This document shows, piece by piece, positions 33,030 to 46,100 of a stretch of 64,000 nucleotides of DNA. Made by a program: the position numbers and the translations under genes. Each line of letters starts with the position of its first letter. Position 1 is the first letter of the stretch. The notes under the pieces are model-generated. The model saw nothing but the letters and a program-made list of their open reading frames with translations, was not told where the DNA came from and ran no database searches. Source of the DNA: Batillaria attramentaria (taxonomy: Eukaryota; Mollusca; Gastropoda; Batillariidae); contig JACVVK020000143.1 in the NCBI GenBank assembly GCA_018292915.2, forward strand, positions 596,501-660,500. Reading direction: 5' to 3'.

Positions 33030-36000
33030 CATCAGTGTCACATGGATTGAGTGTCCAGCTGCTGATTATCTGTCATCCAACACATCGTGCCGAGTGGACA
33101 GCTTTCGGTGGTTGCAGTCGGTGGCAGTGCGTGTTCGTGTCCACAACAAGCGCCGTGGTGATACGGAGGACAACATTTTCAACATTGACACTGTCACCAA
33201 ATTTGGTCAGTATTATTTTTCAGTTACATTTGTGTACACAGATAAAGTTCTTCAACACCCCAAACATTTATTGCATGTGGGATCCCAACATAGCATTTGC
33301 TTTTTATCTTGAAAAAATCATGACTGGCTTTTTCTTTATCAGTTTGTACATTACCCAACATTTAAGGGTCTCTGTCTCTGAATCATTTTGACTCACTGAC
33401 TGTTTCAGTTAAACAAAAAAAAAGTTCTTAGGAATTTTGGTGAGCACTTTGAACAGCATTTCTCCCCATCCCCTTGTCCCCTCCCACCAGCATGCGCACG
33501 CACTCACACACGCACAATCAACAAGAACCCCCAAAGTGAAAACAGAGCTTTATTAACAAACTTCTCCTCCTCCCCCCCCCCTTACCCCCCCCCCCCCAAA
33601 AAAAAAAAAAAAACAAAACAAAAAAAACCAACAACAAAACAAAACAAAAACAAACAAAGAAACAAAAAAACCGACAACCAACAACAACAGCAAAAAGCAA
33701 CGACAAAAATATGTAGCGCAGATACACTTTGCTATGTTTGTGTTCAGTACAGCAGTACAGGCGCACTTTTAAGTTGGGTCAAGTTAGCCACAGTGAACGG
33801 TCAGTACGCACATGCACTGGCCACGTTATCGCGTGATGAGCGCATGATTTCTTGATAACCACTAAAGACAGAACCTTATAATAGCGAGAGTTTCCCGCGT
33901 TTTCATCATGCGCTTTCTGAGAGTCCCCGGAGATCCATGCGTCGCCCCTCCAGCCCTCAAATCGTTCTCCTCGTGCCCTCGCTAGAGTTCTCATCTTCAT
34001 TGCCATGCTCAGCCTCTGGAGTTATTTTGTTGTTTTGTGACCAGTGTTGAACCGGCCCTGTTACTGGATACCTCTTGTATTGGGAACTGTGTGCACTGAG
34101 GAGAAACTGTGATTCTGTTTTGGATTATTTGTGATTTGTGTGTGCCGGAACCATGGAATTTGGACTTGGAATTAATCTCATCGGTATTGATGACATAAGT
34201 TTCCCGACATCATTGTCAGAGTTAGATTTGCATCATCTTTTCTTGTCTGGTTGGCGTGCTGAATTTTGTTTGCCTCTGTGCATGTCTATACATGGTATAC
34301 ATGGTCTGCTTTTTTGTTTGCTAATAATTCAGAGAAACCCAAACCTGTACAACGGCTTAGAGTGAATGCCACAAACAGCATGTGTGTCAGGCTGACCTGG
34401 TATAATGACAGGGTGCAGCTCAGTACCACTGTCAAGTACGGATGCCACGACAGTGCACTTGACAGAGAGAAAAAGGTACCAACATCAGTGTGCATGTTTG
34501 ATCAGTTTGTTGTCAAACACTAGGACAGTTTACAAACAGTGATCCTAATGGAGAAAAAGTAACAATGTTCATTTGTTCAGTGTATGGATCAGTATTTTGT
34601 TTGATATCAGGCTTTTCCAGCAGACTTCAGCAAAATTTGGATGGTGCAATAACCTGTAATTCAAAAGTTTTAGATCGAGATTGCCAGAAATAATCAGTTT
34701 TGACATATCAGTAATGCAGTATCCTTAGTTGCTGCATGCCACTGTTAACCTCTTAAATTTTGTGTTTATTGTTACGGAGTTATAAATGATCAAGTTTGAA
34801 AGATGTGGTCCAATTTTTTAAGGAGAAAACTTGAATCATAATCTTTTTCTGTAGAGAATGTTTCATTTTATTGGTCAGAGATGGCTAAACATTCAGCATA
34901 CATGTAATTTGTAAACTGCATTGTATGTCTTTGTGCTTGTTCTGGCAGGTGCCTGAAGATGGAAACGACACCATGATATGTGACCTTCACCCTGCCTACA
35001 GCTACAGGTTTGAAGTGCGTGCTGTACCCCGACGTGGCTACCCTAGTGAACCTGTCAACATGACGATCAAAATGCCAGATGCGGGTAGGGTGTGATGTAC
35101 TAGACATCTGTGTTGTCTTCTACAGACAGCTGTACCTCACCATTTCTGCAATTTCTGTTGTCTTTGGAAGCGGCCTTGCAACATACAGATAAAAATTTCA
35201 GTCACCCACTATCTCCATTCCCCTGGCCGTCTGCATGAACAGCCAGTGTAACACGTCAGTGAAAGACTATCAATCAACATTTGCATGAAGTTCACTATGG
35301 GGTTGGTTGGAGAGATCATTGTAGAAACAAATGAACAAACAAAACAAAACAAAGAACATGCGTATATATCATGTTGGAACCGCAGCCACACCTGGGGATG
35401 TTTGTAATCTATGCAAAACTTAGAGCAATTTTTGTTTTGTTTTATTTAATTGCAAATGAAAGTCCCATAGCTAATGTAGGAATGAATAGACATGTACCTT
35501 TTTTCCTAACAGTGTGCTGCTCAACACTTTGCATGCTTGCTCTGCTTTGTCACTGTCATTTTTAGAGGAGAAATCCCACTGTGGCTGTATAACTATAAAG
35601 TGATGACACCAACTTGCCAACATATGCAGTATGTGTTCAGTGAACCTTAAAGTTGAAAGTACAGTTGGATTTGATTCCATTCTTATTTTCATTGCTTCGC
35701 ATGTTGTATTTTTGTGGGTAAAACGAAATAACTGTGATAATGAGAGTAGTCTTTGTATTGTCCCTCTTATTTCCTATGTTGGAAGACAGCAAAACAGTCA
35801 GGTTGTTTATACACACACAAATCTTGAACAAAACAGAATGCAGTGTGTTGGTGGTGCTTCTAAAATGAAGTGGTACAAATTGTGTTTTCCTGCATCAGAG
35901 AGTTCTGATGTCTCTGCAGGGGGAGCCGAGATAGGCGAATGGCAGAGCATCAGACTTTCAGTGCTTGGGTCATGAGTTTGAATCCTAGTTGGGGCCATAT

Positions 36001-37176
36001 ATTGGTGCTGCCCTTTTTCCCATTGCCCCATTTTCGATATTTGATATCACATATATGTAGTGGAAAAGGACATTAAACTCCCAAACACCCACCCACTCTG
36101 TTATCTCTGTATATGGGTGACCTGATCTTACAGAACCTTTATCAGGACTCAACTCTTGTTGTCTGTATATCGGTCACTTGATCCTACAGATATTTTGTCA
36201 TGCATCAACTGTTGTCGTCTCTGTGTATTGGTGACTTGATCTTACAGATACTTCGTCATGGATCAACTCTTGTTGTCTCTGTGTATCAGTGACTTGATCT
36301 TACAGATACTTTGTCATGGATCAACTCTTGTTGTCTCTGTGTATCAGTGACTTGATCTTACAGGTACTTCGTCATGGATCAACTCTTGTTGTCTCTGTGT
36401 ATCGGTGACTTGATCTTACAGATACTTTGTCATGGATCAACTCTTGTTGTCTCTGTGTATCAGTGACTTGATCTTACAGATACTTTGTCATGGATCAACT
36501 CTTGTTGTCTCTGTGTATCAGTGACTTGATCTTACAGATACTTTGTCATGGATCAACTCTTGTCGTCTCTGTGTATCAGTGACTTGATCTTACAGATACT
36601 TTGTCATGGATCAACTCTTGTTGTCTCTGTGTATGGGTGGCGATACTTTATCATAACTCAACTCTTGGAATACATGAAGCTTGCACAGCTGTTTACAGGA
36701 TGCTGGCACTTTATGTACTTGTACTTATCTCGCAGTTCCATGCTCTAGCACCAGATGTTGGAACACATGAAGCACGTACAGCTGTTTACAGGATGCTGGC
36801 ACTTTATGTACTTGTACTTATCTCGCAGTTCCATGCTCTAGCACCAGATGCTTATTTCCTGCGTGATAAACTGTCAGAGTTTTAAAATTACTTCCTCTTG
36901 CTTGGCGTATGTAACCCTCTCAACGAGATAAAGAAAATGCCTAGCACGTATGGGTGCCAACAGTGTGTTGCCTCAGAAAGCTTGGCACCCCGACTGGAAG
37001 ACTGATCAGTAGACACATATTTTGGCTTATGTCTGAGCAATGACAATGACAATAATTTTTATTTTCCAACAGTAAAGGTTTTGGTAGAAATACCTTGAGC
37101 AAAGGAAGAAAAATCTTTCAGCTATAGGAATATAGGGGGAAAATTGTAGAAACAAGTTACACATTTAAAGTCAATG

Positions 37177-37244
<68 letters not shown>

Positions 37245-37282
37245 GCACACACACACACAGGGCACACACACACACACACAGG

Positions 37283-37334
<52 letters not shown>

Positions 37335-39290
37335 GGCAGTCTGTTTGAGCCTATGCTGCTCATATGAGTTGTACATTTGATAGATCTGTGTATAAGCAAT
37401 GACAGGGAAGGAGGGCTATAATTTTACAGGCAGTAATTGTCAGCAGGCAAGGTTGATCTGTAACTTGACTTGTGTCCGGGTAAGTTTTTGGCAGGATGTC
37501 TGACAATTTGATGCCCTTGCTTACACAAACAACACTGGTGACTGTAACATCAGTCATACGATTGAAGAAAATGATAGTGACTGACAGCTCTCATGAATAG
37601 TGTCTTTTTTTTTTTCTTCTTTTTTTTTCCTTTTTCTTTTTTTTTTTGCACCCGTGGCACAAGTATTCTGTCAGATGACAGAAACAACTTGAACATTGTC
37701 AAATAAAGTTGAAAGATTCAAAAACCTTTTCTGGTATTGATTTTTGTACATGTATTCATTCATTTTGTTTTTGGTGGTGGGTTTACTTTTTGTGTGTACA
37801 CATTGTGCATTTGAATCATCATATCACGTTTACCAAGAAGAAGATTTGCCAAGAAGATTTTTATTACCGGCTCTGAGCCCAAGGGGCTTTTAAAGCCACG
37901 ATACAGTCACAATTTTATCACCGCGAGCGGCTGTGTCAATATGTATAATATTGTCAATATATCATAATCAAAATCGCCCTCACTACACATTCTCGCACAC
38001 ATACACAAACATTAAGAACATAAACATTACTGATACGGCACACAGTGCAGCAACTGGAAAATATGCCCAGGTTACGAGAAACGCAGAAATGCTAAAAAGA
38101 GTATTAAATTTTGCAATATGAGTTGACTGACATGAGCAAAGAAAGTCACAAAATAATGAGAATATTACTGCTATAAAGCGTGATAGTTTCAGTAGTTGTA
38201 CTTTGTTCTTTTTATTCATCAAAGTGTGCATTTTCATGACATTAGGGTGGGAGTGGTAATATTACGGCTTTCTTTTATTAGCGGGTGTGGACAATTAAAT
38301 AAATAGTGAAACTCGTCCCCAATCTCCTTTTTTTCACAGAGTGGACATAACCTTTCATTTCTTGGTATCCCTAGTAGTCTCTGGTGTTGAACTGGAAGTC
38401 TAAAATTCAGGAGGTTTCGCCGTGCAGCAAAAGAGATTTTTAACAAATATTCTTCGAACCCAAAATTATCTTTAAACAATCTGTATGTTATACATACATT
38501 ATTTTCCAACACTTCCTGTTTCCAAGCTTGCAAATACTGGTCGCGCAATCTCTCCTTCATTATTTTTTTGAATTGGTCAATAGAATAATTAACATTTTGA
38601 CGTTGTAACCAAAAATACGACAGACCAAGATTATTTAATAGCATGTGCATGCTTTTTAACCATGGTAGTTTTATTCGCGTGCTTTCATACAAGTTATGAC
38701 ACAGACGTAACAATGAAGAAGTAATGTTAACCGATCCAGCATTCATAAGTAATAAAAAAACAAATTGAGGTCACCGTAATTGTAAATAAGTAAAACTGAG
38801 ATATTGACATGACCTCACCAGGCATTGCGCTGCCTCTTTTCATTTTTTTTCTTCATATCTTTTATAGTTTTTATTGTAAATATTGTCTTCAAAGGCTGAC
38901 TGCACTGCTTTTGATTGCTTCTATAGTCACTATTTGTAATTCCTATTGTGTCTGTCAGCACCTGCCAGTGGTCCCCAAGTATCAAACGGAAGCTACAGTC
39001 GAAGTTCGTGCTCAAATGGTACTCAGGAGTTACAGGTTTATGTGCAGGTGAGGGTGTACTGTCTGCTTGACGTTTTTACACCGTGTATCAAATACTGTAC
39101 ACATTGTCGTGGTGGGTGTCAGCATTCTTGGCTCGCTCACTCTCTCTCTCTTCCATTACATATATTAATGTTTTACTGTTCCGTGTGTTACCCCCTGTGC
39201 TGTATAGTGCCACACGCTGTAGCTACGTACGTGCTGTGTGTATGATACCGTAGGTAATGCAAGCAACATATGTATGTAGTGTTATGTATG

Positions 39291-39353
<63 letters not shown>

Positions 39354-39423
39354 GCAAGTTCAGACAGAGAGACCTGTGCGTCTATTATCTTATCCTTGGA
39401 AAATAAAGTTTCAGTCAGTCAGC

Positions 39424-39495
<72 letters not shown>

Positions 39496-42362
39496 AGCAC
39501 GCACGCACACACGCACACACGCATATGCATGCACTCAAACAACAGAAGAGAATGGTGTACATGTACCATGCATGAACTACAATGCATGGGACCTGTATAC
39601 CTTTACTAAAGCTGCCAGGAAACGATGCCAGATATAAAAGGTATCTAGAACCTCCAAAGTTCATACACCGTTACAATTACATACTTCCTCTTAGCTGGTA
39701 TCATTAGGGGAAAAACTATATGTAGTAAAGAACATATTACCATGCAATGCTTCATTGTACAAATCACCCATGTCTTTGTTGTCACGGCTTTGGCAAAATG
39801 GCACAGTTTGTTTCCTAGCCAGTACTAGCTAGATCAACTAGAAAAAAGTATGGGATGGGAACACCTTGGTGTCTCGACAGGGCCAACAGAGGCTTGTGCA
39901 GAGAGCAAACCAAGAGTGTTGATAGGTGCGCCACTTTGTCCACACATTATATTTTGTGATTTCAGCCTGTGGCAGAGGAAGACCAAAATGGTGAGATCAT
40001 CAGCTACACGGCAGTTTATGATGCAGACAATTGGCCGTACACGGACTCGCGATCTCCACGTGACTTAATATACTTCAACAAAACCATCCCATGTGGCAGC
40101 AGCGTAGATGTGATGCTGTATGCAAATACAAGTGCTGGGCAGTCACCATCGTCACATCTCTCTATACCTGCAGCAGCAGAAGGTACCAGTAACATTCAAG
40201 TTATTCGTTTTGTTCTAAAATGTTCTAACCGCTGAAATGTTTTCCAACTGTACTAACAGTGAAAATACACATAAAGAAAGGTCCTCTTAGAAGATCACAG
40301 TAAATGTTATCTTTGATCATTCAGATATTAATTGTGCTTTGGAAATTAATGTTTAGCCCAAAAATTTGAAAATAAATGCAAATCCAAATTCCAAAACTTA
40401 AATAGCTGAGCTGACCCTTCGCACCACATGAACGTAATGTGTTCTGTTCATTGTCCAGTGTGTGAGAGAATGCGTGTGATTCACGGGAGCATGTGGGTTG
40501 GGTTCAGTTTGAGCCATTTCAAGAAATTGCGTAAAGCGCATATACAATACTCACTTATTATTATTATTATGATGATGACATGTACTGCTTGCCTGATCTA
40601 GCGCCAGAATGTTTCTTGTTTGTATTAATTGTCACTTCATCTGAATCCTGAAGATAATGCATTGATTATTATGTGGTGCTGCCATAATTATTATGTTTGT
40701 GTTTCCTGTATACTATCCCGGTTTTAGACTAAGTGGTACCTTAGTATACCACATAGCACTTTTTCAAATCCAACTAAAACACAGAACATGTATACATGCA
40801 GGTCAGTGTGGGAGTCTGAGCAGTGGTTAATTGCGTTTGGTTTCCTGCCATAATTGTACATCGTACTATAAAGTGATACAGGTGATATCACAAAGCTGTC
40901 ATGATTATTTCTCTGTGGTGTCACAGTGGCTGAGTTGTCCGAAAAAGTCCGTGGTCTGGACCTGATGGTGGAACTGCAGAATCTGACACAGGTGATCGCA
41001 CATTGGAAACCACCAGTCCTTCCACACAACTACTCCCTCTTCCTCTACTACTGCCCGCAGACTCAGTGCTCAAGTGATGACTGCAAGGTACGCTTTTTGT
41101 GTGTGTTAATTCTTCTCATTTCAGTTAATTTAACTAATACAGGTGTTTCTTAATGTCTTTTTTATAGTCATTTTTTTCTGGTTACAATTGTTATAAGACA
41201 AGGTCAAGGTCACAAAGTTCAAGTGTTTTATTGGTTGCTTCGTACTTTTAGTATAAAGTAAAGTAAAAGTAATCAGTAAGGTGCAGTACATTATTGTCAG
41301 CTGTCCCAAACTTGGACATTTACTTTTGCTCAGTTGGTATATTTCGCCCATTAGGGAGGTAAATGAATACCAGTCATGGTGGGGGGTGGGGGGGGGGGGG
41401 GGGGCAAATCTATACCAGTCGTCCACTGGCAGGGGCGAATGTATACCTGCTGTGTGAGTCGGGGTGCGATTGTATACCAGGATTGGGTCTCGCGTGGTGA
41501 AATCACGTGACCGCTGACTTCATTTTACGACTTTAATTAAAGCGACTCATTACAGGAATATGTCCATAAGATGATTGAAATGTATAAGCATTAAGTTTAA
41601 TATCTGCTTTAGTTGCCACAGTTTCATTTTCGATCATGCTACTCGTTGTCGTGCACGACACATCAGAACAGTGTGCGACTATCGCACGGCTGCCGCGGCC
41701 GCGAGAAGCGTCATCTTTCAAAAACTCAAGATGCCCGTTTCAGTTTCAGCTAAGTCTTTTCCAAGCACTCTCCTTCCCATTCTCAACAGGTTTAATGGCC
41801 ATTCGGATGGTATCCGCAGTCTTCAAATACTCGATCAATTTACCCTAGGGCACTTCTACCCCGCGATTTTCCGCCATTTTACTCAGTTCGGGAATTGCCA
41901 GAAACGGCGGTGTCGGGTGCTGAACACAGCACAGAAATCTCGTGAGAGTGGGCCAGTCCGGCTGTTGGTCTACACTCGCACCCGCACGCACGCAACGGGG
42001 ATACAATCACCCCTTGCAGGGGACGAATGGTAGGCCCCACTTTTCATGAACAATCTCATTAGTTCAACAACCTTGTGGAGATCATGTGGGTGTTTTTTCG
42101 TTGTTGATTTTTAGTACCCTCTGGAGTATGTGGAGGTTGATGCGACTCAAGGGAGCCATGTTTTGAATGCCGGGGACACACAGTTTGAGAATGGCAGATA
42201 CGGTCTTGCTGCTGTGGATGCTGACGGCAGGGGAACAAACTTCTCCTTCACTGAGTGTGTCTACTCTGTCAATGGTACCAAGATTTTACATCAGTATATT
42301 GTACATCAGTATATTGTACATCAGTATATTGTACATCAGTAATGTGATGTTAGTGTAGTCAG

Positions 42363-42429
<67 letters not shown>

Positions 42430-42724
42430 ATATCGATTGAAGACAAACAGTCGCTGACTAGCATTTCATGGACATCCACAGATCACAATCCAACACCATC
42501 GCCCCCTATTGTCATCCGTGAGGTGGGCTCCATAGCTGTTCGCTGGCAGGCCAAGCGCTGTGATGGGCAACGTGTTGTGTCAGGTTATGTCCTCAGAAAA
42601 TGTCCTTCTGATCATATGCACGATTGTAATGGTAAGTGTGAAATGGTGGGAAATTCAGGATTTGTGTGTGAGTGTGTGTGTAGTTTCAGGAAATGATTGT
42701 TTTGTTTGCAATAGGTTCAGTAGA

Positions 42725-42796
<72 letters not shown>

Positions 42797-43098
42797 TGCA
42801 GCATCTCTCCTTTCTTTTGGTGTTTTAGGGTAACATGACTTGTGAACTTGGCAAATATTATTATTATGAATGTGTTAAAGGTACATAGACCTTGACACTG
42901 ATTCATTTTGAAAATGGACGTTTTCTGTGTATGAAGATGTACATGTGGAAGCAAGAGAGGAATCCTACTACACGCACCAATTTGAAGATGTGAGAGATGA
43001 CACCTTGTACAGCTTCCAGCTAGCTGCCAACACCACCTCATCCTCTGGCTTGACTGAGTTCAGTGCACCTGCCTATGGAAAACCGTTTCCACCCAGTG

Positions 43099-43156
<58 letters not shown>

Positions 43157-46100
43157 CTAGCAGTTGATGAGCCTCGCAACTTGCTGGCTTGCAGTACAGT
43201 AACAGAGAGCTTCAAAAGCCAAAAACCTATAATTCAAACGTTGCTACAGTGTCAGTGAAATACAGTAATTAGCTACAGTATCTGCCAGCTACAGTGTCAG
43301 TGAAATACAGTAATTAGCTACAGTATCTGCCAGCTACAGTGTCAGGGAAATACAGTAATTAGCTACAGTATCTGCCAGCTACAGTGTCAGTGAAATACAG
43401 TAATTAGCTACAGTGTCTGCCAGCTACAGTGTCAGTGAAATACAGTAATTAGCTACAGTGTCTGCCAGCTACAGTGTCAGTGAAATACAGTAATTAGCTA
43501 CAGCATCTGCCAGCTACAGTGTCAGTGAAATACAGTAATTAGCTACAGTGTCTGCCAGCTACAGTGTCAGTGAAATACAGTAATTAGCTACAGTGTCTGC
43601 CAGCTACAGTGTCAGTGAAATACAGTAATTAGCTACAGTGTCTGCCAGCTACAGTGTCAGTGAAATATAGTATTTAGCTACAGTACCTGCCAGCTACAGT
43701 GTCAGTGAAATACAGTAATTAGCTACAGTATCTGCCAGCTACAGTGTCAGTGAAAAACAGTAATTAGCTACAGTATCTGCCAGCTACAGTGTCAGTGAAA
43801 TACAGTAATTAACTACAGCATCTGCCAGCTACAGTGTCAGGGAAATACAGTAATTAACTACAGCATCTGCCAGCTACAGTGTCAGGGAAATACAGTAATT
43901 AGCTACAGTATCTGCCAGCTACAGTGTCAGTGAAATACAGTAATTAGCTACAGTATCTGCCAGCTACAGTGTCAGTGAAATACAGTAATTAGCTACAGTG
44001 TCTGCCAGCTACAGTGTCAGTGAAATACAGTAATTAGCTACAGTGTCTGCCAGCTACAGTGTCAGGGAAATACAGTAATTAGCTACAGTATCTGCCAGCT
44101 ACAGTGTCAGTGAAAAACAGTAATTAGCTACAGTATCTGCCAGCTACAGTGTCAGTGAAATACAGTAATTAGCTACAGTGTCTGCCAGCTACAGTGTCAG
44201 TGAAATATAGTATTTAGCTACAGTACCTGCCAGCTACAGTGTCAGTGAAATACAGTAATTAGCTACAGTATCTGCCAGCTACAGTGTCAGTGAAATACAG
44301 TAATTAGCTACAGTATCTGCCAGCTACAGTGTCAGTGAAATACAGTAATTAGCTACAGTGTCTGCCAGCTACAGTGTCAGTGAAATACAGTAATTAGCTA
44401 CAGTGTCTGCCAGCTACAGTGTCAGGGAAATACAGTAATTAGCTACAGTATCTGCCAGCTACAGTGTCAGTGAAATACAGTAATTAGCTACAGTATCTGC
44501 CAGCTACAGTGTCAGTGAAATATAGTATTTAGCTACAGTATCTGCCAGCTACAGTGTCAGTGAAATACAGTAATTAGCTACAGTATCTGCCAGCTACAGT
44601 GTCAGTGAAATACAGTAATAATTAGCTACAGTATCTGCCAGCTACAGTGTCAGTGAAATACAGTAATTAGCTACAGTATCTGCCAGCTACAGTGTCAGTG
44701 ACATACAGTAATTAGCTACAGTAGTCTGCCAGCTACAGTGTCAGTGAAATACAGTAATTAGCTACAGTATCTGCCAGCTACAGTGTCAGTGAAATACAGT
44801 AATTAGCTACAGTATCTGCCAGCTACAGTGTCAGTGAAATACAGTAATTAGCTACAGTATCTGCCAGCTACAGTGTCAGTGAAATACAGTAATTAGCTAC
44901 AGTATCTGCCAGCTACAGTGTCAGTGAAATACAGTAATTAGCTACAGTATCTGCCAGCTACAGTGTCAGGGAAATACAGTAATTAGCTACAGTATCTGCC
45001 AGCTACAGTGTCAGGGAAATACAGTAATTAGCTACAGTATCTGCCAGCTACAGTGTCAGTGAAATACAGTAATTAGCTACAGTATCTGCCAGCTACAGTG
45101 TCAGGGAAATACAGTAATTAGCTACAGTATCTGCCAGCTACAGTGTCAGGGAAATACAGTAATTAGCTACAGTATCTGCCAGCTACAGTGTCAGGGAAAT
45201 ACAGTAATTAGCTACAGTATCTGCCAGCTACAGTGTCAGGGAAATACAGTAATTAGCTACAGTATCTGCCAGCTACAGTGTCAGGGAAATACAGTAATTA
45301 GCTACAGTATCTGCCAGCTACAGTGTCAGTGAAATACAGTAATTAGCTACAGTATCTGCCAGCTACAGTGTCAGTGAAATACAGTAATTAGCTACAGTAT
45401 CTGCCAGCTACAGTGTCAGTGAAATACAGTAATTAGCTACAGTATCTGCCAGCTACAGTGTCAGTGAAATACAGTAATTAGCTACAGTATCTGCCAGCTA
45501 CAGTGTCAGGGAAATACAGTAATTAGCTACAGTATCTGCCAGCTACAGTGTCAGTGAAATACAGTAATTAGCTACAGTATCTGCCAGCTACAGTGTCAGT
45601 GAAATACAGTAATTAGCTACAGTATCTGCCAGCTACAGTGTCAGTGAAATACAGTAATTAGCTACAGTATCTGCCAGCTACAGTGTCAGTGAAATACAGT
45701 AATTAGCTACAGTATCTGCCAGCTACAGTGTCAGTGAAATACAGTAATTAGCTACAGTATCTGCCAGCTACAGTGTCAGTGAAATACAGTAATTAGCTAC
45801 AGTATCTGCCAGCTACAGTGTCAGTGAAATACAGTAATTAGCTACAGTATCTGCCAGCTACAGTGTCAGTGAAATACAGTAATTAGCTACAGCATCTGCC
45901 AGCTACAGTGTCAGTGAAATACAGTAATTAGCTACAGTATCTGCCAGCTACAGTGTCAGTGAAATACAGTAATTAGCTACAGTATCTGCCAGCTACAGTG
46001 TCAGTGAAATACAGTAATTAGCTACAGTATCTGCCAGCTACAGTGTCAGTGAAATACAGTAATTAGCTACAGTATCTGCCAGCTACAGTGTCAGTGAAAT

